DNA from: Sphingobium sp. 66-54
Lineage (GTDB): Bacteria > Pseudomonadota > Alphaproteobacteria > Sphingomonadales > Sphingomonadaceae
NCBI GenBank assembly: GCA_001899715.1
Contig: MKWI01000035.1
Span: 1 to 42,778, forward strand
Reading direction: 5' to 3'
Length of the DNA stretch: 42,778 bases
Shown here one piece after another: positions 7,375 through 16,492 of the stretch. Made by a program: the position numbers and the translations under genes. The notes below the pieces were generated by a model, which saw only the letters and a program-made list of their open reading frames with translations, searched no databases and was not told the DNA's origin. The first letter of the stretch is position 1, and every line of letters starts with the position of its first letter.

Positions 7375-8909
7375 CTGCTATTGCCTGCGCCTTGTTCGCG
7401 CCGCCCCCTTTTCCCGGCGCATCGCCTGCCGCAATGGTGAGGGCCGGCCCTGCCGATGCCGCCCATGGCGCCACCGCCGATCAATTGATCGCCGCCTTCC
7501 GCGCCCATAAGGTCGGCGGCGCCTTCTGGCAATATGCCGCCGGTCCGGGTTTGGTCGCCGATCCCTGGTCGGATACGCCGGCACCGCACCCCCTCCGCGC
7601 CGGCGACCCGCAAGCGCTGCTCGCCGCCATTGCCGGGCAGTCCATGCGGGTCGAGGGCGAAGGCCCGTTCGCTGCGCTGGCAGATATCGCGCCGGCAAGC
7701 CCGGAGATGGAGGCGCTCCTGCGGGTACTTGTCCAGCGACATCTGCTGACCGACATCCGTTATCACGACCCATTCACAGGCGAGCCGACCAGCCCCCTCG
7801 CCCTGCTTGCGATCCTTGCCCGCTGGCGCGATCTCATCGAGGCCAATCGGTCGCTCACCGCCGCCTTCGGCTTTGCGCACTGGAAGCGCGACACCGTCGA
7901 CCCGCTGCTGTGGGGCGGGCGCGCTGTGCCGTTCCTGCCGGCACGGATGAGCGAATTGGACAGACTGGCGCCCGATACCGCCATCGCAGTCTGGAAAGCG
8001 CGCGTCTCTCCAGACTTCCTAGACAGGCTGGAGCACGGCCCGTGGCGGATCGTAGAGGTGGAAGACGGCTTCATCCGCTCGGCCGGGCTAGGCGCAGATT
8101 GTGTGCCTCCGCTCTCCATCGTGGTCGATGATCTCGGCGTTCATTATGATCCGCTGCGCCCCAGCCGGCTGGAACAGATGCTGGCCACCTCGCGCTTTTC
8201 TCAGGCCGAGCTTAACCGGGCCCGGCAGTTGCGCGATTGGCTGGTGAGTGCCGGCATCAGCAAATATGGTATGGCAAGCGACGCCGCCCTGCCCCGACCC
8301 GGTGGCGGACGGCGGCACATCCTCGTCACCGGTCAGGTAGAAGATGACCGTTCCATGCAGTTCGGCGGCGGCGCAGTGCGCACCAACCTCGCTCTCTTAA
8401 AAAAGGTGCGCGAGAGTGATCCGCGCGCATGGATTATTTACCGCCCTCACCCTGACGTGGAGGCGGGGCACCGCCGCGGCGCCATTCCGCCGCAGACCGT
8501 GCTGCACTATGCCGACAGTATCGACGCGGAGAGTCCGATCAGCGCGCTTATTGCGATGATAGACGAGGTGCATGTCATCACCTCACTCGCCGGCTTTGAG
8601 GCGCTGTTGCACGGAAAGGCGGTAACGACCCACGGTACGCCCTTTTTTGCGGGCTGGGGACTGACCCGCGACCTTGGCGCCCCGCCCCCCCGGCGCGGCG
8701 TCATGCGTACGCTGGACGAGCTCGTTGCGGCCGTGCTGCTGCGCTACCCGCGCTATCTCGACCCGGTCACGAACCTGCCGGCGACGGCGGAAATCCTCGT
8801 CATGCGTTTGCTCTCTGGCGTTCAGCGCCAAAATAATGCACTGGTGCCGTTGCGGCGACTGGTGGGACGGGCCAAACGCGCCTTGGCGCATCTGGTAGGC
8901 ATAAGATGA
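7371..8909 (+). CDS. kpsC: KpsC-like beta-Kdo transferase, short form with one full GT module
   Basis: A capsule_synth-family enzyme that adds beta-Kdo to build the linker between lipid and capsule. The frame runs from 7278, but the ATG at 7371 overlaps the preceding stop (ATGA) and is preferred, giving 512 residues. Residues about 160-500 match the second KpsC module: GFAHWKR, EDGFIRSAGLG (231-241), YDPLRPSRLE, GQVEDDRSM, IIYRPHPDV, ITSLAGFEALLHGK, PFFAGWGLT. Residues about 118-160 look like the end of a first module (YHDPFTGEPTSPLALLAILA). Residues 1-115 are not recognisable. E. coli KpsC has about 675 residues with two complete modules, so most of module one is missing or very divergent here. 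Confidence 0.85.
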   Translation: MTAIACALFAPPPFPGASPAAMVRAGPADAAHGATADQLIAAFRAHKVGGAFWQYAAGPGLVADPWSDTPAPHPLRAGDPQALLAAIAGQSMRVEGEGPFAALADIAPASPEMEALLRVLVQRHLLTDIRYHDPFTGEPTSPLALLAILARWRDLIEANRSLTAAFGFAHWKRDTVDPLLWGGRAVPFLPARMSELDRLAPDTAIAVWKARVSPDFLDRLEHGPWRIVEVEDGFIRSAGLGADCVPPLSIVVDDLGVHYDPLRPSRLEQMLATSRFSQAELNRARQLRDWLVSAGISKYGMASDAALPRPGGGRRHILVTGQVEDDRSMQFGGGAVRTNLALLKKVRESDPRAWIIYRPHPDVEAGHRRGAIPPQTVLHYADSIDAESPISALIAMIDEVHVITSLAGFEALLHGKAVTTHGTPFFAGWGLTRDLGAPPPRRGVMRTLDELVAAVLLRYPRYLDPVTNLPATAEILVMRLLSGVQRQNNALVPLRRLVGRAKRALAHLVGIR

Positions 8910-10156
8910 AATTTCAGCCGATACCCCGCCGTAACTTCCTGTTCCTGCAAGGTCCGCCCGGCGAATTCTTCTGGCGCCTTGCCGAGCAGTTGTGTCTATT
9001 GGAATGCGGTGTTTTCCGCATCAATCTCAACGGCGGCGACCGCGTGGATTGGCCCGGTCCCGCCACCGATTATCGCGGCACCCGCAAGCGCTGGACGCTC
9101 TTCATCGACGGCTACATGCGCGACCACGCGATCACCGACTTGGTGCTGTTTGGAGATTGCCGCCCGCTTCACATCGCCGCCCGTCGTATGGCGCAGCTGC
9201 GCCAGGTGAATGTCCACGTCTTCGAAGAAGGCTATATCCGACCCAACTGGCTGACGCTGGAACCACGCGGAGTAAACGGCAATTCTTCGCTGCCACGCGA
9301 CCCGGCCTGGTATCTGGAAGCTGCCCGGAGGTTGCCACCTCTACCAGACCGCCCGCCGATCACAGCCAGCTTCAAGCGGCGGGCTCGTGACGCCTTTCGT
9401 TATTATTCACGTGTAGCGCTCAGCACGCCTTTCTATCCATTCTACCGCTCGCACCGGCAGAGCGCACTGTTAGTGGAAGGCCTTGGCTGGCTGTGGAAGT
9501 TCGCGCACGAGAGTAGCGAAGCGGCGCAGGCGAAGCGAGTCATGGAGCTATTGCCGGAAGCACCTTATTTTCTTTTCCCGCTACAGCTTTCCAACGATTA
9601 CCAGATCCGCGAGCATTCCCCCTTCGAGGACATGGCAGAAGCGGTGGATTATGTACTTTACAGCTTTGCGCGCGGCGCGCCGGAGGGCGTACGCCTCCTC
9701 ATCAAGGAGCATCCGCTCGACGCGAGCTTCACGAACTGGCGTCGCCACATCAATGCCCGCGCGCGGCGCCTGGGTATTGCGGACCGCGTGTTGCACATTG
9801 CAGGCGGCGACCTGGCGGGACTGACCAACGGTGCGCGCGGTATGGTCACTGTCAACAGCACGTCCGCGACGCTGGCGCTTGCGGCCGGCGTGCCGACCAT
9901 CGCGCTCGGCAAGGCGATCTACAACATCGCTCGATTGACCAGCCGGTGTAAATTGGACGAATTCTGGGCGCATCCAACCGCGCCCGATCCCGATGTTTTC
10001 GATGCCTTCCGCCGAGTGCTCTACGACTGCTGCCTGATCTATGGCGGCCTCGCCAGCGCGTCTGCCACGGAAACACTGGTACAATCAGCGATCGAACGGC
10101 TGGTCGGCGACCAGGTCAGTCACTGGGCACCCAGGCTCATTCCGGTTTACGGCTGA
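8906..10156 (+). CDS. kpsS: KpsS-like Kdo transferase
   Basis: A 416-residue capsule_synth-family protein of the KpsS type. KpsS is reported to add the first Kdo to phosphatidylglycerol before KpsC extends the linker. Diagnostic parts are FLFLQGPPGEFFWRLA near the start, LVLFGDCRPLH, FEEGYIRPNWLTLE (about residues 105-118), FPLQLSNDYQIREHSPF, LIKEHPLD and the C-terminal TVNSTSATLALAAGVPTIAL. Its ATG overlaps the kpsC stop (ATGA), so the two are translationally coupled. The 3' end overlaps the end of the opposite-strand glycosyltransferase gene by 20 bases, leaving no room for a terminator between them. Confidence 0.9.
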   Translation: MKFQPIPRRNFLFLQGPPGEFFWRLAEQLCLLECGVFRINLNGGDRVDWPGPATDYRGTRKRWTLFIDGYMRDHAITDLVLFGDCRPLHIAARRMAQLRQVNVHVFEEGYIRPNWLTLEPRGVNGNSSLPRDPAWYLEAARRLPPLPDRPPITASFKRRARDAFRYYSRVALSTPFYPFYRSHRQSALLVEGLGWLWKFAHESSEAAQAKRVMELLPEAPYFLFPLQLSNDYQIREHSPFEDMAEAVDYVLYSFARGAPEGVRLLIKEHPLDASFTNWRRHINARARRLGIADRVLHIAGGDLAGLTNGARGMVTVNSTSATLALAAGVPTIALGKAIYNIARLTSRCKLDEFWAHPTAPDPDVFDAFRRVLYDCCLIYGGLASASATETLVQSAIERLVGDQVSHWAPRLIPVYG

Positions 10157-11318
10157 GGTCTTCCAGAAAGGCATCTACGCGGGCGAAATGCTCGGTCCAA
10201 GTCGGCGGCGCCCAATCGATCATGCGCGCCAGTTGTGCATTACGCCGGGCGCTGCCATCCTGTGCATAATCCTCGATCGCGCGCAGCCAGCCGAGACCGT
10301 CGATCGGGCTGAGATAATCGGGGATATCACCCGCCAACTCACGAAATACAGCCAGGCCGCTGGCGATCACCGGTATCCCGCACGCCAGTGCCTCGATCAA
10401 AGGCAGGCCATAGCCTTCGACGAAGGACGGAAAGAGCAAGGCGCGCGCACCACGCATATAGGCTGCCAGCATCTCATCATTGCATCGTGGCAATTCAATC
10501 ACATGGTCCCGGATCGCTTCGCAACGTTCCAGCATGTCCACTGCCTGCTCGCATTCCCAGCCGCGCCGGCCGATGATAACGAGTTGCGGACAGGCTGCAC
10601 CAAGACGGCGAGCAAGATCAGCCCAGACATTGAGCGCCAGAAGATGGTTCTTGCGCCCCTCAAGGGTGCCTAGCATCACGAAATAGGAGCCGGTGAGGGG
10701 TAGTTCCGCGTCATGTACCGCAGTCGGCGCGCCGATCCCAAGCGGGGCGACAAGCGAGGGTAGCATGAATCGGCCGCCTTGAAGTGCAGCAAAGGCTGTT
10801 AATTCATCAAGCGTATCCCGGCTGTTGCCAATGATCCCGACACCATGACCAAGCATAGCCTCGATGCGGCGCCGATGTTTGGCCGGTTCGCCAGTGCGGC
10901 AATATTCAGGATGGGTGAGGGGAATGAGGTCATGCACGAAATAGACCGCACGCGCCTGCACGCGCTGTAGCCACAAGACATGTCCTTTTCGATCGAGGCC
11001 AGTATGACCGACATTGAGATAGATGCTACCCGGTACCACCTGCTCGGACGCGATCAGGCCGGGCAGGACGAGCCGGCATAAACCCGCGCGCGCCGCCGGC
11101 CCACCATCCAACAGGATGTCGAACAGGCGCTGCGAGAGCTTGCTGGACAGGATGCGCGTCCGGCCGCCACGTTGCACCACCGCCCGTGCACGGGAACGGA
11201 AATGCGCAAGATAGGCTAGCGCCGTCCGATCTATGCCGGTGGGTAGCATCCCCGCCCACGCCCGCCAGATCAGCCGGCTGACATCAAGCAGAATGGGCTG
11301 TCCGGCGTCAGCGTTCAT
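10137..11318 (-). CDS. GT4-family glycosyltransferase
   Basis: A 393-residue GT-B retaining glycosyltransferase. The C-terminal Glycos_transf_1 domain shows YFVMLGTLEGRKNH, LVIIGRRGWE and the donor-binding E-x7-E motif in FPSFVEGYGLPLIEALACG (about residues 295-313). The N-terminal acceptor domain is less typical but contains YFVHDLIPLTHPEY, common in capsule mannosyl- and rhamnosyltransferases. The sugar cannot be told. Its ATG is 5 bases after the kpsD stop, so it is cotranscribed with kpsD. It converges on kpsS with a 20-base overlap. Confidence 0.88.
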   Translation of the reverse strand: MNADAGQPILLDVSRLIWRAWAGMLPTGIDRTALAYLAHFRSRARAVVQRGGRTRILSSKLSQRLFDILLDGGPAARAGLCRLVLPGLIASEQVVPGSIYLNVGHTGLDRKGHVLWLQRVQARAVYFVHDLIPLTHPEYCRTGEPAKHRRRIEAMLGHGVGIIGNSRDTLDELTAFAALQGGRFMLPSLVAPLGIGAPTAVHDAELPLTGSYFVMLGTLEGRKNHLLALNVWADLARRLGAACPQLVIIGRRGWECEQAVDMLERCEAIRDHVIELPRCNDEMLAAYMRGARALLFPSFVEGYGLPLIEALACGIPVIASGLAVFRELAGDIPDYLSPIDGLGWLRAIEDYAQDGSARRNAQLARMIDWAPPTWTEHFARVDAFLEDLSRKPE

Positions 11319-11323
11319 TCGGC

Positions 11324-12550
11324 TCAGGGATTCAATATCCGCTGCACCGAAATGATCGGATAAACGATCTGTGAGACGGCTTGCAGGAACTTCTGGAAGT
11401 CGGCCAGCGGTGCGTTGGACACATAGATCAAATCCCGATCCCGGATGGGAAAGGACTGTGCGGCAAACAATGTCCCCGGATTACGCATATCGACACGGTA
11501 GATGACCGGCACCTTGCCATTGTCGCTGGTCGGTGGGGGCGCCTTACCATTCGCGGTGAAGACGGCCGGATCCTCGAAACGGAAAACGAAGACGCCGCGC
11601 ACATTGGCCCGCTGGTCGTTGATCCCGCCGATCCTGCCCAACGCCTGCGACAAGGTTAGACCCGTGCTCTCGAACGGAATTTCCTCGTTACGTCCAGCCG
11701 CGCCGAGCACGGTAAAGCTGTATGGCTGGAACAGTGCCGTGACGACATCGCTAGCCTTGAGGCGAACATTCTCGCGCGGATCGCCAATAACTGCGGACAG
11801 CGGCATGGCCGCTACCGTATTTCCGCGCGTAATCTGCACGGTCATCTTGCCGACCGGCTGGCGTACGCCGCCGGCACTCGCCAGCGCATCAAGCACGCGC
11901 TCGCCCTTGGTCGTAAGCGGCATGCGCGTACTGGTAGCGACATCACCGACGACGGTCACGTCGGAGGCAGCGTTGCGCACAATGCGTACAACCACTTGCG
12001 GGTCATGCGCCTTGCCTGTCAGGCGGCTCTGGATATCGCGCGCGATCGCTTCTGGCGTACGCCCTGCAGCCTGGATCGCCCCGGCAAAGGGAACGCTGAT
12101 CGTGCCGTCCTGATTGACGATCTGCTGGGGGAGGCCGGTATTAGCACCGGCTGAGACGGCAGCCACCCCCTCCGGCCCCGGAGAGGCCGCGCCATAGCTA
12201 CCGAACAGAACAGCGGGTGGCGCTTCCCAGACGCCGACGTCGAGAACATCGCCCCGCCCGACAACGGAGCCGTAAGGCGCCGCATTTCCGAGCAGTTCGG
12301 CGAAGGATTGTGGTTCCATCACTTCCTGCAACCGACGAGTCACGTTTCCGTTGACATCGAGCATCTGCACCGGCGCGTTTTCTACCGCGCCCCCTTCCGC
12401 CCCAAAACGAAAGATTTCGCTGGATTTGGGTCCGCCGCGCGGCAGATTGGAACAACCCGACAATATCAGGGCTCCCAGCCCGGCTCCTATCATCCAGGCC
12501 ATCGCCCGTCGCGGGCCGATCAACTTAGTGCTGCTTCGACGTGCGGTCAT
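11324..12550 (-). CDS. kpsD: Outer-membrane polysaccharide export lipoprotein (KpsD/Wza-type OPX)
   Basis: A 408-residue OPX protein that forms the outer-membrane exit for capsule polymer. It has a lipoprotein signal with lipobox LSGC (Cys33). The poly_export domain follows (GRGDVLDVGVWEAP, VNQDGTISVPFAGAIQAAGR), then two SLBB-like segments (VTVVGDVATSTRMPLTTKGE, FTVLGAAGRNEEIPFESTGL). The ATG at 12550 is preferred over the TTG at 12553. It is shorter than E. coli KpsD (about 560 residues) and nearer to Wza in size, but the KpsE/M/T genes nearby make an ABC-dependent role likely. It sits apart from kpsE, in a pair with the GT4 gene downstream. Confidence 0.88.
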   Translation of the reverse strand: MTARRSSTKLIGPRRAMAWMIGAGLGALILSGCSNLPRGGPKSSEIFRFGAEGGAVENAPVQMLDVNGNVTRRLQEVMEPQSFAELLGNAAPYGSVVGRGDVLDVGVWEAPPAVLFGSYGAASPGPEGVAAVSAGANTGLPQQIVNQDGTISVPFAGAIQAAGRTPEAIARDIQSRLTGKAHDPQVVVRIVRNAASDVTVVGDVATSTRMPLTTKGERVLDALASAGGVRQPVGKMTVQITRGNTVAAMPLSAVIGDPRENVRLKASDVVTALFQPYSFTVLGAAGRNEEIPFESTGLTLSQALGRIGGINDQRANVRGVFVFRFEDPAVFTANGKAPPPTSDNGKVPVIYRVDMRNPGTLFAAQSFPIRDRDLIYVSNAPLADFQKFLQAVSQIVYPIISVQRILNP

Positions 12551-12695
12551 CAATCACTCTACAGATGAATTTATAAGCGGAGTTGGCATATACATAGACG
12601 AAACCCAACGGCCACAGCCGTATCCCCGCGCCGGGGTCTATCGCTCGCTTCTGGTGATGTCATCCAACAAATATGACAAACGCTTCATGCCACGC

Positions 12696-13562
12696 TCAAG
12701 CGAAGGGCACCGCCGACGAGCCACCTGCTAGCTTACGCCGCACATAGCGCCAGAAGGCGGGATCGCGCCAGCGATAGCGAACGAGATAGGCAAGCAACCG
12801 TCCCGCTTCCACGCTCGCGGCCGGCTCATCGGCGCACAATAGCACGTCGCGCAGATCGCACAATTCGCGGACACCAGTAAATTGACGATCTAATGTTGCG
12901 AAAAAGACCAAAAACGCCTCGATCCCCATTTCGCGCGGCATATTGAACAAGCCATGGAAACCGAAGGATTTCGCCGCCTCCCCTGTCCGCTCGCAAGAGA
13001 AACGCCGCGCCAGATCGACCGGTGCAAAACGTATGTCATAAACATCCTCAAGCAGCGCGCGGTTGGTATGGCATATGATCACATCCTCAGGATGTCCCGG
13101 CCGGAATCTGGGATCCAGGCACGCCTCCAATAACCGCCGCGAACGCAACGAAAAGCCACCGTTGCCGACCGCTATCGCACTCGGAAACTGCGGCCAGGGC
13201 GCGCCGACATAGTCATAGTCGAGAAAGGCATCCATCCAATTCTCCGGGCGAACCGGATAACCATCCCACTGGATCACCATGGCGAAATCCGTGCGGACAT
13301 GCGGAGCAAGCTGCGTCTGTACCGCGAGTGAATAATCCTCACGAGAGCGTAGAGACGGCACCTCCACTACATCCACGCCCTCAGGAGGCGCCACTTCACC
13401 AGGTCGATCCGTCATGAACAGCCCGGCCCCAAACGCGATGCCGGCCCGCGCTCGTTCCATCGCGGCCACGGTCTGTGGCAACAACGTCCCACTCACGGCG
13501 CAGAGAGTTACATTGGAAAGATTTAGCAGAACGTTCTTCTCCCGGCATGACGCAGCAGACAC
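12696..13562 (-). CDS. DUF5672 family glycosyltransferase-like protein
   Basis: A 288-residue protein with the marks of the DUF5672 family: VIQWDGYPVRPENW, YDYVGAPWPQF, AVGNGGFSLRSRRLLEA and a C-terminal HPEDVIICHTNRALLE segment. These proteins have a GT-A-like fold and are found in polysaccharide loci, but the reaction is not established. The start is a GTG at 13562 with GAGG upstream; no ATG lies at a suitable place. It follows the stop of the preceding glycosyltransferase by 25 bases and is probably cotranscribed with it. A 142-base gap then separates it from kpsD. Confidence 0.8.
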   Translation of the reverse strand: MSAASCREKNVLLNLSNVTLCAVSGTLLPQTVAAMERARAGIAFGAGLFMTDRPGEVAPPEGVDVVEVPSLRSREDYSLAVQTQLAPHVRTDFAMVIQWDGYPVRPENWMDAFLDYDYVGAPWPQFPSAIAVGNGGFSLRSRRLLEACLDPRFRPGHPEDVIICHTNRALLEDVYDIRFAPVDLARRFSCERTGEAAKSFGFHGLFNMPREMGIEAFLVFFATLDRQFTGVRELCDLRDVLLCADEPAASVEAGRLLAYLVRYRWRDPAFWRYVRRKLAGGSSAVPFA

Positions 13563-13587
13563 CGCTCACCGGCCTCGCTCGCCATAC

Positions 13588-15093
13588 TCAAATCAGACCC
13601 AATTCGCTGAGGCGCCGGGTCATCAACGAACCCACTTCACGGGCCGATAGCGCCGCTCGAACATGCGCTTGCCCCCGTCGCCCAATTCGTTCAGCCTCGG
13701 CCCGATCCTCATGGACCGTCCGCATATGCTGCGCAGCGTGATCGACATCCGGCTCCGCCCAAGCCTGCCCGTCTCCAAATACATATTGGCCGGGCTGCAC
13801 CGGCACCAGTTTGTAATTCACGAGAAAGCTATTGTCCGGCAGGGTGAAATCGGTGTTGCCTGAATAATTCGTCACGATAACCGGCTTGCCGAGCGCCATA
13901 GCCTCCGCCGGTCCGCGCCCAAACCCCTCGGACCGATGCAGCGATACAAAACAGTCGCAGCAATCCAGCAACGCCAGGGACTCGGCGCGACTCATTGCCT
14001 CGTTGATAATAACAATCCGGCCGTCTCCGGCAATTTCGCCCAGCATGGCGCACCAGCGCGGATCGTGCACGTCGGCGTTCATCACCTTCATCACCAGGCC
14101 GGCCTTCTCTTCCCCTTTGGGGAACGCTGCCTTGAATGCGCGCACGGCCGCGATGGGGTTCTTCCTGTCGATATAGGAGAGGAAGTCAAACACGAAAATG
14201 AACAGGCAAGCGGCGTTTGGCAGGCCGAAATGGGCGCGGTTCCGCCGGTCGAATTGCGGCAACTCCACGCACTGCGGCATCAACGTCACCGGTCGGTTGG
14301 TCTCACGTGCCAGGGCTTGTTGCACAAAGCGGGACGGCGCCCAGATCTCGTCCAGGAAATCAATGGCGGGTACCCAGCCCTCCGGAAAAACCTCCAGTTC
14401 CCAAGCCCAGAAGCCGATATTGTAGCGCTGTAGGAAGAAGCCGTGCCCAAAATGGCAATAAGCGTTGAGCATCTGATCGGCGTTGATGTGAAAAAGGTTG
14501 ACCGAGAACTGGTTGCTCTCGGCCAACGGGACGCGATCAGCGGCTGGTTGCTGACGATCGCGGGCGCCGTTGCGATAGTCGACGAATGCGACCGCGCAGT
14601 TCGTCGTCCCGAAAGCGGCGGCCGTCATGCGCATATGCTCGCCCAGGCTGAGCAATCCATTGGCATAGCCAACGAGGTTGACGCCCGGCTGCAGCGTCTG
14701 CGGCGCGACCTCCTTGCGCGCCCCCAGACCCCAAGTGGACAGCGCAATACCGGCCCGCGTCCACCCGCGCAGGAGCCTCCGGCGGACCGGCAAGGGAAGC
14801 CATTGGCCAAAGCGTGATACCCGCTCCGCCATCGCCTTCATACCGTAGAGCAGATTGGTGGACGCAGCAGGAACCCGTCCGTTCACCGGAACCAAGGCCG
14901 GCATGCGAAACTCCCGAGGCGCCGCATCGCGATACCAGCGTATGAACCGTTCTCGGCCCCTCCCGTCTCGCAGATCAAACTTCGTTTGCAGATCGGGCCG
15001 GGCGCGCCAGATCAGGTGCATGAGGTTGCTGATCGCCTCCCCTTTGCTTGTCGGGGGCAGATCCATCGGAGCATGAAGTTGATCTATCGGCAT
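13588..15093 (-). CDS. GT4-family glycosyltransferase with N-terminal RPDLQ module
   Basis: The C-terminal half is a GT-B glycosyltransferase domain: NIGFWAWELEVFPEGW, IWAPSRFVQQAL, FVFDFLSYIDRKNPIAAVRA and the donor-site motif SEGFGRGPAEAMALGKPVIV. Residues about 24-66 (from ATG 15093) form a small module, LMHLIWRARPDLQTKFDL onward to RWYRDAAPRE, that aligns without gaps to the C-terminal part of the glycosyltransferase encoded just upstream. The open frame reaches a TTG at 15270 and would overlap that gene by 128 bases. In-frame codons between its stop and 15093 offer no start, so I use 15093 (501 residues), without a strong ribosome site. Confidence 0.82.
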   Translation of the reverse strand: MPIDQLHAPMDLPPTSKGEAISNLMHLIWRARPDLQTKFDLRDGRGRERFIRWYRDAAPREFRMPALVPVNGRVPAASTNLLYGMKAMAERVSRFGQWLPLPVRRRLLRGWTRAGIALSTWGLGARKEVAPQTLQPGVNLVGYANGLLSLGEHMRMTAAAFGTTNCAVAFVDYRNGARDRQQPAADRVPLAESNQFSVNLFHINADQMLNAYCHFGHGFFLQRYNIGFWAWELEVFPEGWVPAIDFLDEIWAPSRFVQQALARETNRPVTLMPQCVELPQFDRRNRAHFGLPNAACLFIFVFDFLSYIDRKNPIAAVRAFKAAFPKGEEKAGLVMKVMNADVHDPRWCAMLGEIAGDGRIVIINEAMSRAESLALLDCCDCFVSLHRSEGFGRGPAEAMALGKPVIVTNYSGNTDFTLPDNSFLVNYKLVPVQPGQYVFGDGQAWAEPDVDHAAQHMRTVHEDRAEAERIGRRGQAHVRAALSAREVGSLMTRRLSELGLI

Positions 15094-15142
15094 ACCGGCC
15101 CGTATTTCCCGTATCTTCCCGTAGAGAGCATCTTGGACGGCT

Positions 15143-16492
15143 CTATCTGACCCCCAAGCCGAGCAGGCGTTTACGGGCTTTTCGCCACAGGCGGTAGAGA
15201 AGACTGCGCCCCTCATTGGGAATGGGGTCACGCGCTGCGTCCGGCAACGGCTCCACGTGCAAGGAACCAATCAACCCCTGCCGTGTAAAGCGCGGATCCA
15301 GGCCATATTCTCGACAGGGTATTGTCTCGAACCAGCGCGCAAAAGCCAAGACACCTTCCCGCGTTTCCAGGTTGAAAGCGGCCTGTAAATCCGGACGGCT
15401 TCCATGGACATGTTTCATCAGTTCCGTAACGACCACCCGGCCACGCGCGGCGGGTATGTCCACGCGCTGATTACACATGCGGACAATGAAGGCGCTATCC
15501 AAACAGCTCTCTTTCGGCGCATGCTGCGGATAACGCTTGCGATAGAGCCCGCGGATCGGCCCGGAGAGGCGAATACCGTCCACCTCGTCATAAGCGTAGG
15601 GACACTTGCGGCTCTCGCTCCAGCCATTATCCATCACGGCTTGCCGATAATTGGAGAACAACGTCTGAGCGTTGCCCAGATCTGCCCATCCGAGCCGTTG
15701 CTGATGCCTGGACACCAGCTTTGGCTCCTCGAAACGCAAGCCGCTGAAATGGAAAAAAACGAGCGGTTCGCCATTTACGGTCATCGCGCCGTCCAGCCCA
15801 GCCTCGATCTTGCGATGCGCCAAATTCCAGTAAGCAACGTTATATCCAGGATGGCGGAGGAGCGCGAGGTTCGGCATGAAGCTGGGCGCGAAATCGCACC
15901 AGCGCTGATCGGTGAACAGATTGTTCCTCACATCCGAATAGCACTGGAACTGCAATCGCCGTCCCCACCAGGCAAGAAAAGCCAGCGCCTCCGGTTGCCG
16001 CGTCATCGCGGCGAAACCAAGATTGTAAATCCCGGACTGAAGGATATCGTGATCGTCCGGCTTGCCGCCGTCCTCCAGCGGCCGCATGATATGCGGTGTC
16101 AGGACCCCGGAGGCTCCTGCATCAAGGAGAGCCCCGACCTCGGTCAAGGGGCGATAGACGAATATATCGGGATCGAGATAGATCGCCCGGTCGAAGCCTT
16201 GGTCTTCCAACAACCAGCGGAACATAAACGGTTTGACGGCCGTGTTCAGTTCCATGACATCGTAGCGGAAGGCCATGTCATGAAAATTGGGTATGGGAAG
16301 GTTATGTGCGGCGACCGTTTGGAATGCGGCGGAGGCAGTGGGATCCTCAGCGGATATTTTATCAGCCACACATACGAAGCGGCGGCAGCCCGGATGGACA
16401 GCCGCAAGGGAGCGCATCAATGTGCGCGCATATTGCAGATAGTTATTTGAAACAATTGTAAATACTACTGTCTGCATCATTCCCGGCGGCAT
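15143..16492 (-). CDS. GT-A fold glycosyltransferase (GT8-like) with C-terminal RPDLQ module
   Basis: A 449-residue enzyme. Its N-terminal half resembles nucleotide-sugar transferases with a GT-A fold: TIVSNNYLQYARTLMRSL, then AIYLDPDIFVYRPL, where DPD is the metal-binding DxD motif (about residue 105). A later FFHFSGLRFEEP is typical of this group. Residues 358-400 carry the RPDLQ module (LMKHVHGSRPDLQAAFNL) found again at the start of the next gene. Start ATGs at 16492, 16480 and 16477 are all possible; MQTVVFTIVSN from 16477 fits the fold well. It is the first gene of a leftward set and faces a divergent gene across about 240 bases. Confidence 0.82.
   Translation of the reverse strand: MPPGMMQTVVFTIVSNNYLQYARTLMRSLAAVHPGCRRFVCVADKISAEDPTASAAFQTVAAHNLPIPNFHDMAFRYDVMELNTAVKPFMFRWLLEDQGFDRAIYLDPDIFVYRPLTEVGALLDAGASGVLTPHIMRPLEDGGKPDDHDILQSGIYNLGFAAMTRQPEALAFLAWWGRRLQFQCYSDVRNNLFTDQRWCDFAPSFMPNLALLRHPGYNVAYWNLAHRKIEAGLDGAMTVNGEPLVFFHFSGLRFEEPKLVSRHQQRLGWADLGNAQTLFSNYRQAVMDNGWSESRKCPYAYDEVDGIRLSGPIRGLYRKRYPQHAPKESCLDSAFIVRMCNQRVDIPAARGRVVVTELMKHVHGSRPDLQAAFNLETREGVLAFARWFETIPCREYGLDPRFTRQGLIGSLHVEPLPDAARDPIPNEGRSLLYRLWRKARKRLLGLGVR

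Noticed and set aside
12554..12695. Two small hairpins (CGGC CACA GCCG at 12609-12620 and CCCCG CGC CGGGG at 12624-12636) upstream of kpsD
   Set aside because: The stems are only 4 and 5 bp and have no T-tract. They may be chance in GC-rich DNA and are not supported as a terminator or riboswitch.
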